The notes below the pieces were generated by a model, which ran no database searches, was not told the DNA's origin, and worked only from the letters and a program-made list of their open reading frames with translations. A stretch of 64,000 nt of DNA from positions 575,501-639,500 of the forward strand of contig NZ_CP060092.1 in NCBI RefSeq assembly GCF_014217335.1, read 5' to 3'. Made by a program: the position numbers and the translations under genes. This stretch comes from Teredinibacter purpureus (GTDB taxonomy: Bacteria; Pseudomonadota; Gammaproteobacteria; Pseudomonadales; Cellvibrionaceae). This document shows, one piece after another, positions 18,705-28,172 of this stretch (position 1 is the stretch's first letter; every line of letters begins with the position of its first letter).

Positions 18705-20909
18705 TCAGATCTGCGCACCAGCGCTTTTTTCCTCTTCCTCTAATGCATGTAGCAAAGTAGGATCGGCGTCAACGTCGAGTACATCGTCTAGTGAAAGGTC
18801 AACGACGTCATCGTCACCCAAGGTTGCGACATCAAGGTCGGAATCCGCCTCAATATCCATTTCATAACCGTCATCACCGGCGTGTTCGTCAAGCTCATCA
18901 GGAAGCTTAAAGCCCGATACAGAACCTCGCAGCTCGACCGCCATTTCTGACAGATTACCAATCGAGGTAGCGGTAGCATTAGTACCTGCAGATGTTTGCG
19001 AGGTAATTTCCTGAATCACGTTCATCGTATTGGAGATGTGTCCGGCTGATGAAGCCTGTTGACGTGCAGCATTCGAGATATTCTGAATCAATTCTGCAAG
19101 ACTCGCCGATACTGCCTCAATCTCTTCAAGTGCTACACCCGCATCTTGTGCTAGGCGAGCTCCTCGTACCACTTCCGAGGTTGTTTGCTCCATTGATATA
19201 ACGGCTTCGTTAGTATCGTTCTGAATGGTTTTAACCAGCGCCTCAATCTGCTTTGTTGCCGTTGCAGAACGTTCCGCAAGACGCTGTACTTCATCCGCTA
19301 CAACGGCGAAGCCTCGACCCGCATCGCCGGCCATCGATGCCTGAATAGCGGCATTAAGTGCAAGAATGTTTGTTTGGTCAGCAATGTCATTAATCAACGA
19401 TACAATGTCACCAATTTCCTGGGAAGATTCACCCAGTCGCTTAATTCGTTTTGACGTATCTTGAATCTGTTCACGAATAGTATCCATACCATGAATAGTA
19501 TTCTGTACCACTTTTGCACCATTATTTGCGATCGATACCGACCGCTCAGCAACACCGGCTGATTCCGCGGCGTTTGCTGATACTTGGTCAATGGTAACCG
19601 CCATTTCATTTACAGCTGCGGATGCACCGGCAATTTCTTGCGCCTGATGCTCAGAAGCCTCAGCAAGGTGCAACGCGGTTTGCTGCGTTTCTTTCGAGCC
19701 ATCCACAACGCGCTCGGACGTTTCGTTAATGCGCGAAACAAGTACCCGAAGTTGGTCAATGGTGTAGTTGATGGAGTCGGCAATCGCACCGGTAAAATCC
19801 TCGGTTACTGTTGCAGTGGTCGTTAAGTCACCATCGGCCAAGTCAGCCAGCTCATCTAGTAATCGTAAAATAGCGTTCTGGTTTCTTTCGTTAGTCTCGG
19901 CTGTACCTTTCGCTCGCTGATTAGTGTTTCTAACCCATGAAAAGCCAATCAGCAGAAGAACCGCTAACCACGCAGCACTAATCCCAATTAACAGGTTGTT
20001 ACTCCAAGCTCGGTTATTGGGTAGTTCAACGATGCGATCCGATAATGCGCCAAGTGACTGGAGAACAAGTGGGCCGTCATCAAGGATATTGTTAGTGGCC
20101 AATCGCGCTTTAAAGAGTGCCGGAGAGGCTTCGAAAATCTCTCGAACTGAACCACTTACAAACTCAAACAATTCTGTCACTTCATCAAGCGACGATATGG
20201 CTTCGGCATCAGTTACTTCTGAGATGCTCATGGCTACATCACCAGATTTCATGCCACCAAGCACCTTCCCGAACAAGCTCGCATCGAGGTTAAACTGATC
20301 CGCTGCTCGGTCAGCATCATCACCACCACGTAGCATTTTATCGACGTTTCGACCGATACGTTCGGCACGCCAAGACTGCATCTGGGCAACAGACACCTGA
20401 TCCGCCGGCGCGCTATTTTCTAGCAGGATTTCTACAATATTATTGTGTTCAGCCTGAAGCTCAGGGAGCGATTCGTTCAGGGTTGTCGCCACATCATGTA
20501 GAAAGATAATTGTATCTTCATTTTCGGTAATCACCTGCGAGCCCTGTTTTACACGGCTCCACACACCATCAAATGCAGCAATTTCCTTCGACAACACAAT
20601 ACGTGTTTGAGGGTCAGCGGCTTTCAATTGTGCCCATGATTGCTCCATGGTGACCACAACATCGCGCAGCTCACTAAAAGCAGACTCATCACCTGATGTC
20701 GCCTCTCGAGACAGCGAAGCCAAACGAAACGAAGACGCACGCAAGTTACTTGCGTTCTGCAAGTAGCCTTGATCACGCTCAGCGTTGGTAAATAACTGGT
20801 AAATAGCCAGACCAATAAGGGCCGTCAAGACTATTAACCCTGCAATCAAACTCGCCAATACCGGATTGGCTTTTGTCCGAGCCAAAAGGCCCGCGGAATC
20901 ACTCTTCAT
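18705..20909 (-). CDS. pilJ: Type IV pilus chemoreceptor PilJ (methyl-accepting)
   Basis: PilJ is the inner-membrane receptor of the Pil-Chp pathway; in Pseudomonas it senses surface contact through pilin. The 734-residue protein has TM1 at about residues 17-39, a periplasmic region to about 300 with PilJ-type helices, TM2 at about 303-325, a HAMP segment, and a cytoplasmic coiled-coil signalling domain. Its hairpin tip is near residue 536 ([16 protein letters not shown]). An acidic tail follows residue 690. It lies between pilI and pilK, as in Pseudomonas. The gap to pilI is 177 bp and the gap to pilK about 20 bp. Confidence 0.96.
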   Translation of the reverse strand: MKSDSAGLLARTKANPVLASLIAGLIVLTALIGLAIYQLFTNAERDQGYLQNASNLRASSFRLASLSREATSGDESAFSELRDVVVTMEQSWAQLKAADPQTRIVLSKEIAAFDGVWSRVKQGSQVITENEDTIIFLHDVATTLNESLPELQAEHNNIVEILLENSAPADQVSVAQMQSWRAERIGRNVDKMLRGGDDADRAADQFNLDASLFGKVLGGMKSGDVAMSISEVTDAEAISSLDEVTELFEFVSGSVREIFEASPALFKARLATNNILDDGPLVLQSLGALSDRIVELPNNRAWSNNLLIGISAAWLAVLLLIGFSWVRNTNQRAKGTAETNERNQNAILRLLDELADLADGDLTTTATVTEDFTGAIADSINYTIDQLRVLVSRINETSERVVDGSKETQQTALHLAEASEHQAQEIAGASAAVNEMAVTIDQVSANAAESAGVAERSVSIANNGAKVVQNTIHGMDTIREQIQDTSKRIKRLGESSQEIGDIVSLINDIADQTNILALNAAIQASMAGDAGRGFAVVADEVQRLAERSATATKQIEALVKTIQNDTNEAVISMEQTTSEVVRGARLAQDAGVALEEIEAVSASLAELIQNISNAARQQASSAGHISNTMNVIQEITSQTSAGTNATATSIGNLSEMAVELRGSVSGFKLPDELDEHAGDDGYEMDIEADSDLDVATLGDDDVVDLSLDDVLDVDADPTLLHALEEEEKSAGAQI

Positions 20910-21086
20910 ACGACGCTCCCAAGCGAATGTATGGTTCTATCCAGCGCGCAATAGCGCACCCCGAAAAGCAATAACACCCCCACTAACTTTAAGACCAAGA
21001 GGAGCGCCAACAATATTGTTGGGCCCGGCCACCCACTAACAGGCAACCAGGTAAATCACTAATTACTTTCTTTGCCACAGCAATCG

Positions 21087-21626
21087 TTAAACGACAGCTG
21101 CGTTGTTAAATCTAGAGTCAGAGGCTAGCTTCGCCATACTGAATACAGGCCAGAGGTTATCATCTGAGTCGCGATATGAACCGTCGACAAAGCCTTCCAT
21201 ACTTTCTGGCAGAATCGCGGTGCACTCACCATAACTGTCGGAGGTAAAGTGCTGCATACCAAACGCCATATCAACGACAATACCGCTGTATAGCTCGTCG
21301 GTTTCCAGCACTAATACGCGATGATTTTTTTTGCTACTGGTAATGACACCACCGAAAAAATGCGGCAAATCGAAAAGCGGCAACAAGCGACCACGAACAT
21401 TAGAAAGGCCAATAACCCAAGAATGTACGCCCGGCAAGCGGGTAGACCCCGGAACTTCCATTAGTTCGGCGACATGACTCATGGGAGCAACAAATTTTTG
21501 CCCCATAATAGAAAAACCAATGCCACTCCAACGTGGAGCAGAATCTCTCTGAGCGGGAAGGCCACGCGCCGATTCTCGACACTTTACAACGAGCTCAGTA
21601 AGCGCTTGATAAGCCGACCTACTCAC
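21087..21626 (-). CDS. pilI: CheW-like adaptor PilI
   Basis: PilI couples the receptor PilJ to the kinase ChpA. The 179-residue CheW domain is clear: GIGFSIMGQKFVAPMSHVAELMEVP, given here only as residues about 36-60, followed by a V-x-G-L-x-N-V-R-G-x-LLPLFDL segment (GLSNVRGRLLPLFDL) and VLVLETDELYSGIVVD. Translation starts at a GTG at 21626, preceded by GGAGG with an 8-nt spacing. It sits between pilH and pilJ. Confidence 0.93.
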   Translation of the reverse strand: MSRSAYQALTELVVKCRESARGLPAQRDSAPRWSGIGFSIMGQKFVAPMSHVAELMEVPGSTRLPGVHSWVIGLSNVRGRLLPLFDLPHFFGGVITSSKKNHRVLVLETDELYSGIVVDMAFGMQHFTSDSYGECTAILPESMEGFVDGSYRDSDDNLWPVFSMAKLASDSRFNNAAVV

Positions 21627-21705
21627 AGATCAAGCCTCCATTTGCACATGCTGGCTGGCCCGAGGCACACATAGCAGAAGCGTTAAATAACACCCTGATA
21701 CGGCC

Positions 21706-22068
21706 TTAGCCGCCCACCTTAGTAATAGTGGAGAACAATTCTTTCTCATCGATAGGTTTGGTTAGATACGCCTTAGCGCCCTGACGCATTCCCCAAACGC
21801 GATCCGTTTCTTGATCTTTGGTGGTTACAATAATAACGGGGATATGGGACGTTTCAGCGGCTTTGCTCAACTGACGAGTCGCCTGAAACCCATTCAAGCC
21901 GGGCATTACAATATCCATTAGAATTATGTCGGGAATTTCAGCTTTCGCTGTGGCAACACCCTCTTCGCCATTAACGGCGGTAATCACGGTGTGGCCGTTT
22001 TTTTCCAGCATTCCCGTTAATTTATAAGTTTCTGTTGGCGAGTCGTCAACAATCAGTACTTTGGCCAT
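21706..22068 (-). CDS. pilH: Response regulator PilH
   Basis: PilH is a single-domain receiver that, in Pseudomonas, acts with PilT-driven retraction or as a phosphate sink for ChpA. The acidic pair is D8-D9 (LIVDDS), the phosphoacceptor is D52 (LMDIVMPGLNG) and the conserved lysine lies in LTKPI. The frame is open to 22089, but the ATG at 22068 follows a GGGGGAAG ribosome site and gives the family's usual N-terminus MAKVLIVDDS and 120 residues. It lies 56 bp downstream of pilG. Confidence 0.95.
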   Translation of the reverse strand: MAKVLIVDDSPTETYKLTGMLEKNGHTVITAVNGEEGVATAKAEIPDIILMDIVMPGLNGFQATRQLSKAAETSHIPVIIVTTKDQETDRVWGMRQGAKAYLTKPIDEKELFSTITKVGG

Positions 22069-22124
22069 ACTTCCCCCGAAGGTTATCAAGGCATGTGCAA
22101 GAGTTAAATTTTCGATCCTTCAGC

Positions 22125-22520
22125 TTAGCTGGCTCGAGCCACTTTTACGTGGGTCTCGATAGCGCCAATCAGCTCACCCTTGCTGAATGGTTTTGTTAAG
22201 TATTGATCTGAACCAACGATACGACCTTTGGCTTTATCAAAAAGGCCATCTTTACTCGATAGCATTATTACGGGTGTCGATTTAAATTCGCTATTATTTT
22301 TAATTAACGCGCAAGTCTGATAGCCATCAAGGCGAGGCATCATAATATCCACAAAAATAATACTGGGCCGGGTGTCTGCGATCTTCGCTAAGGCATCGAA
22401 GCCATCAGTGGCCGTAACCACTGTACAACCGACCTTTTTCAACAATGTTTCGGCCGTTCGACGGATGGTTTTACTGTCATCAATAACCATCACTTTCAAG
22501 TGTTCAAGATTGACGTCCAT
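22125..22520 (-). CDS. pilG: Response regulator PilG
   Basis: PilG is the first gene of the Pil-Chp operon; phospho-PilG promotes pilus extension and cAMP signalling in Pseudomonas. The single receiver domain (131 residues from 22520) has D14-D15 (VIDDSK), phosphoacceptor D58 (FVDIMMPRLDG) and K in LTKPFS. The open frame continues to 22574, but AAGGT lies 8 nt before the ATG at 22520 and the shorter form matches the family N-terminus. It is divergent from gshB; about 255 bp separate the two starts. Confidence 0.95.
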   Translation of the reverse strand: MDVNLEHLKVMVIDDSKTIRRTAETLLKKVGCTVVTATDGFDALAKIADTRPSIIFVDIMMPRLDGYQTCALIKNNSEFKSTPVIMLSSKDGLFDKAKGRIVGSDQYLTKPFSKGELIGAIETHVKVARAS

Positions 22521-22716
22521 AAAGTGACCTTGCTTAAATTCGTCTATAAGGATGAGGAGTATAGCGCCACACACTTACTATTACTAAAGTATGAAATAAC
22601 TTTTAACATAGTTTTCCAGTGTAATCCATAACCGCTTGAAAAAAATAGAATTCTACGATTTTTGCTCGACACCTCAAAAGACACAATTGAGCTATCAACT
22701 TTCGAGCCTTACCTTT

Positions 22717-22722
22717 TATAAT
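22717..22722 (+). promoter_or_regulatory. Possible -10 element upstream of gshB
   Basis: A perfect TATAAT hexamer lies 54 bp before the gshB start in the gap divergent from pilG. There is no good TTGACA-like -35 at 16-18 bp (the closest, TTGAGC, is 24 bp away). The call is therefore tentative. Confidence 0.35.
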
Positions 22723-22775
22723 CGTCCAAGATTAATGCTTTCGCCAACCCAAGAAAATAATCCTGGAGCCTGACG

Positions 22776-23732
22776 TTGAACAACAAACTTGCTATCGGTG
22801 TGGTTATGGACCCCATTGCCACCATTCGCTATCACAAGGATACAACACTAGCCCTTCTATTAGCGGCGCAGGAACGGGGGCACACCCTGTATTATATGGA
22901 AATTCAAGATTTACACCTTGATCAAGGCAAAGCTTGCGCCAAAATTTCTCCGCTTACGGTACACGAAGATGCGCTCAAGTGGTACCAACTAGGTGAAAGC
23001 GTCATACGCGAGCTCAGTGAACTTGATGTTGTGCTTATGCGAAAAGACCCGCCTTTCGACAACCAATATATTTACGCTACCTACATTTTAGAGAGCGCGG
23101 AAAAGCTGGGTACTTTAATTGTTAACAAACCACGGAGCCTACGTGACTGTAACGAAAAGGTATTCGCTACTGAATTTCCACAGTGCTGTCCACCCGTTTT
23201 AGTCGCCCGAGACGCTGAACTTTTACGCAGCTTTCATGAACAGCATAGCGATGTTATCTTCAAACCGCTGGACGGAATGGGCGGAACGGGAATATTCCGC
23301 TGCCGAAAGGACGACCCGAACGTCAGTGTTATTTTAGAAATGCTCACCGAGACGGGTGAAAGCTTTATCATGGCGCAGAAATTCATTCCCGACATCAGCA
23401 ATGGTGATAAGCGAGTACTCGTAGTAAACGGTGAAGCGATTCCCTACTGCCTTGCAAGAATTCCCGCAAAAGGAGAAACACGCGGTAATTTAGCCGCCGG
23501 TGGACGAGGTGTCGCTCAACCACTCAGTGATCGAGATCGCTGGATTGTCGCTCAAGTTGCGCCTGCACTGGTCGAAAGAGGCTTGATGTTTGTCGGTTTG
23601 GATATTATTGGCGATTACCTCACCGAAATTAATGTCACCAGCCCCACTTGCGTGAGAGAAATCGATAACGCTTACAACACAAATATTGGTGCCACCTTAA
23701 TTGCCGCCATTGAAGCAAAACGAACCCCTTAA
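22776..23732 (+). CDS. gshB: Glutathione synthetase
   Basis: GshB ligates glycine to gamma-glutamylcysteine with ATP to form glutathione. The 318-residue ATP-grasp protein has the N-terminal segment GVVMDPIATIRYHKDTTLA, the DVVLMRKDPPFD motif, FKPLDGMGGTGIFR and the C-terminal EINVTSPT metal-binding segment. The start is a TTG at 22776 with CTGGAG 7 nt upstream; no ATG is available before the conserved N-terminus. It is followed 7 bp later by the tonB3-like gene, as in Pseudomonas. Confidence 0.96.
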   Translation: MNNKLAIGVVMDPIATIRYHKDTTLALLLAAQERGHTLYYMEIQDLHLDQGKACAKISPLTVHEDALKWYQLGESVIRELSELDVVLMRKDPPFDNQYIYATYILESAEKLGTLIVNKPRSLRDCNEKVFATEFPQCCPPVLVARDAELLRSFHEQHSDVIFKPLDGMGGTGIFRCRKDDPNVSVILEMLTETGESFIMAQKFIPDISNGDKRVLVVNGEAIPYCLARIPAKGETRGNLAAGGRGVAQPLSDRDRWIVAQVAPALVERGLMFVGLDIIGDYLTEINVTSPTCVREIDNAYNTNIGATLIAAIEAKRTP

Positions 23733-23739
23733 GGTACGC

Positions 23740-24615
23740 ATGGCCACTTATTCAGAAACGACAAGCGGAGACCGCCTAAGTTTTACGCTATTTTTGGCCG
23801 CTGCCGTCCACGCTATGCTTATTTTTGGCATCAGCTTTACGCTCGACAGGGGTCAGAAGGTCGCGCCTACGCTCAATATCACCCTGTCTACTCACAGAGA
23901 TACGGTGGCGCCAGACAAAGCCGACTTTCTAGCGCAACACAACCAACAGGGTAGCGGCACGGGCGCTGAAATCAAAGAGCTCACCACAATCGCTCCTTCA
24001 GAAATTGCTGACACCAATATTCGCGAGATCAACCCAATTGCCCAACAAAAAGCAATGACGCAGAGCCGTAGCGCCACTCAGTTGCTTGCCTCTACGCACG
24101 CACAAGAACGAAAAGTTGCACAACAGACCGACCCAGACCGAGACGTTCATAGCGAAGAAAAAACAGGAGAAACGTTCGACGCCCCTCTCGCCAATCCTGA
24201 ACTTGCAAGCCTACAAGCACAGCTAGACAAGTTAAAGCAGGCTGAAGCACGCAAACCTAGGGTTAGACGGCTTATTTCGGTTGCAACCAAATCCTCTCAC
24301 GATGCAGCCTATCTGAATAAATGGCAGCAAGATATCATCCAGGTGGGCAACAGTAACTTCCCAGAAGAAGCCTTGGACAAAGCGATATTTGGCTATTTGC
24401 GTATGGCGGTATTAGTCAATCGCGACGGTACTGTCGAAAATATTGAAATCCTACAGTCGTCGGGCCACAGAATACTCGACGACGCCGCCCAACAAATTGT
24501 TCGCCTCGCAGCACCTTTCAGCCGCTTCCCGCCTGAAATCCAGAAAAATGCCGATCAACTCGAAATTATTCGCACATGGAAATTTGAGATTACAGGGTTA
24601 AGCACTACCCAGTAA
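23740..24615 (+). CDS. tonB3: TonB-family protein, TonB3-like
   Basis: The 291-residue protein has a short cytoplasmic N-terminus, one membrane segment (about residues 16-36, LFLAAAVHAMLIFGISF), a long polar periplasmic linker and a C-terminal TonB domain (about 200-291: FPEEALDKAIFGYLRMAVLV, then RDGTVENIEILQSSGH). Position between gshB and yqgE matches P. aeruginosa tonB3 (PA0406), which is needed for pilus assembly and twitching rather than for iron uptake. Here it sits beside pil genes on both sides. The frame opens at 23701 inside gshB, but the ATG at 23740 with TAAGGT upstream is the better start. Confidence 0.85.
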   Translation: MATYSETTSGDRLSFTLFLAAAVHAMLIFGISFTLDRGQKVAPTLNITLSTHRDTVAPDKADFLAQHNQQGSGTGAEIKELTTIAPSEIADTNIREINPIAQQKAMTQSRSATQLLASTHAQERKVAQQTDPDRDVHSEEKTGETFDAPLANPELASLQAQLDKLKQAEARKPRVRRLISVATKSSHDAAYLNKWQQDIIQVGNSNFPEEALDKAIFGYLRMAVLVNRDGTVENIEILQSSGHRILDDAAQQIVRLAAPFSRFPPEIQKNADQLEIIRTWKFEITGLSTTQ

Positions 24616-24718
24616 ACCTCGTGCCAAATAGCCGACACGTGGCCTTCGATTGCGACCATCAATCGAATAATTTCACGACGATGCTTGTTTTATTCTGCGC
24701 CCACCTCATACTAAATGG

Positions 24719-25324
24719 ATGCAAGAGAACCCTTGGAACACCTCAGAACACCCCGAAAGCTTAATCGAGAGCCCCGATAGCTTGCGCGATCACTTTTTGA
24801 TAGCCATGCCCGCTCTCACAGACTCCATCTTTTCGCATTCTGTTACCTATATCTGCGATCACAGTGATCAGGGCGCAATGGGTATAGTGATCAATCACCC
24901 CCTTGAACTAAAGCTCAGCGATGTATTCGATCAGCTGGATATCGATTACCAACCCCCGCTAGGGCTCCCTCGCGTGCTAGCCGGCGGCCCAGTTAACACG
25001 CAACGTGGCTTCGTTCTCCATCGTGATGAAGGAATCTGGGAGTCAACACTGCGTATCACCTCAGAAATAAGCCTTACCGCTTCCCGCGATATCGTCACCG
25101 CTATTGCTAAGGATGAAGGCCCCAAACACGCCCAGTTTGCACTTGGCTACGCTGGCTGGGCTCCCGGACAGCTCGAAGAGGAGATTAACGATAACGCTTG
25201 GCTCGTTGTTCGTGCCGATACCGGAATAATTTTTGACACCCCCGTTGAGGAGCGATGGGGCGCTACTGCCAAGCAACTTGGTATTGATCTTAATCTCATT
25301 TCATCTACGGCAGGCCATGCTTAA
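24719..25324 (+). CDS. yqgE: YqgE/AlgH family protein (DUF179)
   Basis: This is a 201-residue member of the YqgE/AlgH family, whose biochemical role is unknown; a regulatory link to alginate was proposed in Pseudomonas. Typical segments are HFLIAMPAL, YICDHSDQGAMGIVINHPL and LAGGPVNTQRGFVLH, with a C-terminal FALGYAGWAPGQLEEEI. The first 20 or so residues (SEHPESLIESPDS) are longer than in many homologues, so a later start near residue 23 is possible. It overlaps ruvX by 8 bp, the usual yqgE-ruvX pairing. Confidence 0.93.
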   Translation: MQENPWNTSEHPESLIESPDSLRDHFLIAMPALTDSIFSHSVTYICDHSDQGAMGIVINHPLELKLSDVFDQLDIDYQPPLGLPRVLAGGPVNTQRGFVLHRDEGIWESTLRITSEISLTASRDIVTAIAKDEGPKHAQFALGYAGWAPGQLEEEINDNAWLVVRADTGIIFDTPVEERWGATAKQLGIDLNLISSTAGHA

Positions 25325-25760
25325 CACTAAACCCCAGTCAATTCTCGCCTTCGATTTTGGTACACGCAGCATAGGTGTTGCATCAGGCCAAACACTTACT
25401 CAGTCAGCGGGGGAACTTCCAGCACTGAGAGCCAAAGAAGGTATTCCCGACTGGCTAGAACTGGAAGCTCTTTTAACCGAATGGAAGCCAGATATAGTGG
25501 TGGTCGGCTTGCCGGTTAACATGGACGGCAGCGAGATGGAGATGACACGTAGAGCGAGAAAATTTGGCAACAGAATAAACGGGCGCTTTGGCTACACCGT
25601 AGCCTTTACTGATGAACGCTTATCCACGCACGAAGCCAAAGCGCAAGCAGCCAAAGCTGGCCACAAAGGCAACTACCGCGAAAAACCTATAGACTCTCTA
25701 GCGGCTCGCATTATTCTGGAGGGATGGCTAAACGAACACCCGCTGATAAGTGCCGATTAA
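25317..25760 (+). CDS. ruvX: Holliday junction resolvase-like protein RuvX (YqgF)
   Basis: RuvX is an RNase H-fold nuclease implicated in maturation of 16S rRNA and, by analogy, in Holliday junction resolution. The catalytic acidic residues are seen in AFDFGTRSIGVA near residue 13 and in FTDERLSTHEA and PIDSLAARIILE. The frame is open back to 25233 within yqgE, but the ATG at 25317 gives 147 residues, the family's usual length. It is the last gene of the gshB-side operon and converges on pilU with 14 bp between the stops. Confidence 0.94.
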   Translation: MLNTKPQSILAFDFGTRSIGVASGQTLTQSAGELPALRAKEGIPDWLELEALLTEWKPDIVVVGLPVNMDGSEMEMTRRARKFGNRINGRFGYTVAFTDERLSTHEAKAQAAKAGHKGNYREKPIDSLAARIILEGWLNEHPLISAD

Positions 25761-25774
25761 ATCTTACATTCATA

Positions 25775-26917
25775 CTAGAAACGGCGAGAACGGCTCCCCT
25801 CATCGTCCTGAATAGTAAGCTCATCAGCCGCATTTGAGAGGTAATCTGCGTCACTTTCAGAACCTAACTTAATCATCAACCGAAGATCATTGGGCGAATC
25901 TGCGTGAGAAAGTGCATCTTCATACGTAATTTCACCCGCATCGTAGAGTTCAAACAGCGCCTGATCATATGTTTGCATCCCCAGTTCAGTCGATTTTTTC
26001 ATCAACTCTTTCAACTCATGCACCTGCCCTTTACGCACTAAATCCTGCGCTAGAGGTGTATTCAAAAAGATCTCCAAACAGGCTCTTCGCCCTTGCCCGT
26101 CGGGCGTCGGTATCAGTTGCTGTGCAACAATTGCACGCAAGTTAAGCGATAAATCCATCCATAGCTGCGAATGCCTGTCCGCAGGGAAAAAATGAATAAT
26201 ACGATCCAACGCTTGGTTCGCATTATTCGCATGCAATGTTGCCAAACAGAGGTGCCCTGTTTCCGCAAACGCAATGGCATGATCCATCGTTTCGCGCGAA
26301 CGAACCTCCCCAATTAAGATAACGTCGGGAGCCTGGCGTAGCGTATTTTTCAGCGCGACCTCAAACGAGGCGGTATCAATACCAACCTCTCGCTGGGTAA
26401 TAACACACCCCTGGTGCTGATGTATAAACTCAATTGGGTCTTCGATTGAAATAATATGGCCTTTAGAGTTTCTATTTCGATGCCCAATCATGGCAGCCAA
26501 AGACGTCGACTTACCCGTCCCCGTGGCGCCCACAAATAACACCAATCCACGCTTAACCATTGCAAGTTCTTTGATAGATTCTGGCAGGCCCAAATCATCA
26601 ATTTTAGGAATTTGAGTTTCAATACGCCGCAAAACCATGCCAGCCAAATTACGCTGATAAAATGCACTGGCACGAAAACGGCCCACACCGCGCGCGCTAA
26701 TCGCGAAGTTGAGCTCTTTTGTTTCCATGAATTCCTTTCGTTGCTTTTCGTTCATCACGCTCAACACCGTCTCACGCGATTTTTCGGGTGACATTGGCGT
26801 TGAGGTTACCGGCAAAATTTTGCCGTGCAACTTCATTGACGGCGGCACACCTGCAGTAATAAACAAATCTGATGCGCCTTTTTCAACCATCAACGATAAC
26901 AAACGATCTAAATCCAT
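25775..26917 (-). CDS. pilU: Type IV pilus retraction ATPase PilU
   Basis: PilU is a PilT-dependent accessory retraction ATPase at the inner-membrane base of the pilus. The 380-residue protein has an N-terminal PAS-like domain, Walker A GATGTGKST at 130-138, an Asp box (SIEDPIEF), Walker B (VILIGEVRSRETM) and the His box (ATLHANNA). The C-terminal tail after residue 345 is acidic and longer than in PilT. It lies 94 bp downstream of pilT on the same strand. Confidence 0.96.
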   Translation of the reverse strand: MDLDRLLSLMVEKGASDLFITAGVPPSMKLHGKILPVTSTPMSPEKSRETVLSVMNEKQRKEFMETKELNFAISARGVGRFRASAFYQRNLAGMVLRRIETQIPKIDDLGLPESIKELAMVKRGLVLFVGATGTGKSTSLAAMIGHRNRNSKGHIISIEDPIEFIHQHQGCVITQREVGIDTASFEVALKNTLRQAPDVILIGEVRSRETMDHAIAFAETGHLCLATLHANNANQALDRIIHFFPADRHSQLWMDLSLNLRAIVAQQLIPTPDGQGRRACLEIFLNTPLAQDLVRKGQVHELKELMKKSTELGMQTYDQALFELYDAGEITYEDALSHADSPNDLRLMIKLGSESDADYLSNAADELTIQDDEGSRSRRF

Positions 26918-27011
26918 GGAGATTCCTTAATACAGCAAATAATTAACAAGTGCACTGCCATACTCTCTCAGCTCACCTCTATACACAATGCTTTTCCTGC
27001 GCATTATAGCG

Positions 27012-28046
27012 CTAGAAACTCTCTGGCATTTTCGCTTTTTCTTTAGCTACATCCCGATTCACAATTCGACGCTCAACGAGATCCGCCAAACACTGATCCA
27101 TCGTTTGCATCCCCAATGCACTACCTGTTTGAATTGCTGAGTACATTTGAGCCACTTTATCTTCGCGAATCAGGTTTCGAATCGCCGGTGTACCGCGCAT
27201 AATTTCATGCGCGGCCACTCTGCCGCCCCCAGCTCGCTTCATTAACGTCTGTGAAACAACCGCTTCCAACGATTCCGATAGCATCGAACGCACCATAGAT
27301 TTCTCATTAGCAGGAAAAACATCAACAATTCGGTCGATGGTTTTTGCCGCCGAAGTAGTGTGCAATGTGCCAAAAACCAAATGCCCGGTTTCGGCTGCCG
27401 TCAGCGCCAGCCTAATCGTTTCAAGATCTCGCATCTCGCCCACAAGAATAATATCGGGATCTTCTCGTAAAGCAGAGCGCAAGGCTTCGGCGAAACCATG
27501 GGTATCACGGTGTACTTCCCGCTGGTTCACTAGGCATTTTTTACTTTCGTGCACAAATTCAATGGGATCTTCAATGGTAAGTACGTGGTGGTATTTATTC
27601 TCGTTGATATAATCAATCATGGCCGCCAGCGTTGTAGATTTACCCGAACCCGTAGGGCCTGTAACCAATACGAGACCACGCGGCACCGACGATACATCGC
27701 GAAAGACTTGCCCCATTCCTAACTCTTCCATTGTGAGAACTTTAGAGGGAATCGTACGAAACACCGCCGCAGAACCGCGATTTTGATTAAATGCATTCAC
27801 TCGAAAACGCGCAACGCCAGGAACTTCGAACGAAAAGTCCGTTTCCAGAAACTCTTCGTAGTCCTTACGCTGTTTGTCGTTCATAATCTCATAGATTAAT
27901 CCGTGAACCTGCTTATGCTCCATTGGCGGCAAGTTAATTCGACGTACATCCCCGTCGACACGAATCATCGGTGGAAGGCCTGCGGAAAGGTGTAAATCCG
28001 AAGCGCCCTGTTTGGCGGAAAAAGCCAGTAATTCAGTAATATCCAT
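27012..28046 (-). CDS. pilT: Type IV pilus retraction ATPase PilT
   Basis: PilT is the hexameric motor that depolymerises pili for twitching. The 344-residue protein is very close to the Pseudomonas one as I know it: N-terminus MDITELLAFSAKQGASDLHL, Walker A GPTGSGKST at 130-138, Walker B ILVGEMRDLETI, the His box GTLHTTSA, and the AIRNLIRE retraction motif. The frame opens with a TTG two codons earlier, but AAAGGG is correctly spaced for the ATG at 28046. It is divergent from yggS, with 126 bp between the starts. Confidence 0.98.
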   Translation of the reverse strand: MDITELLAFSAKQGASDLHLSAGLPPMIRVDGDVRRINLPPMEHKQVHGLIYEIMNDKQRKDYEEFLETDFSFEVPGVARFRVNAFNQNRGSAAVFRTIPSKVLTMEELGMGQVFRDVSSVPRGLVLVTGPTGSGKSTTLAAMIDYINENKYHHVLTIEDPIEFVHESKKCLVNQREVHRDTHGFAEALRSALREDPDIILVGEMRDLETIRLALTAAETGHLVFGTLHTTSAAKTIDRIVDVFPANEKSMVRSMLSESLEAVVSQTLMKRAGGGRVAAHEIMRGTPAIRNLIREDKVAQMYSAIQTGSALGMQTMDQCLADLVERRIVNRDVAKEKAKMPESF

Positions 28047-28172
28047 ACACAACCCTTTATTAGCGTTACACTTCGCCGCCGGGTAGCGTTTTTACATCAG
28101 CGGGAAGACGTTGGAATTCGTTTCACTCGGAAGCCACGTTTTTCGTTCGCAAGCTTCTGAATAAGTAAGTAT

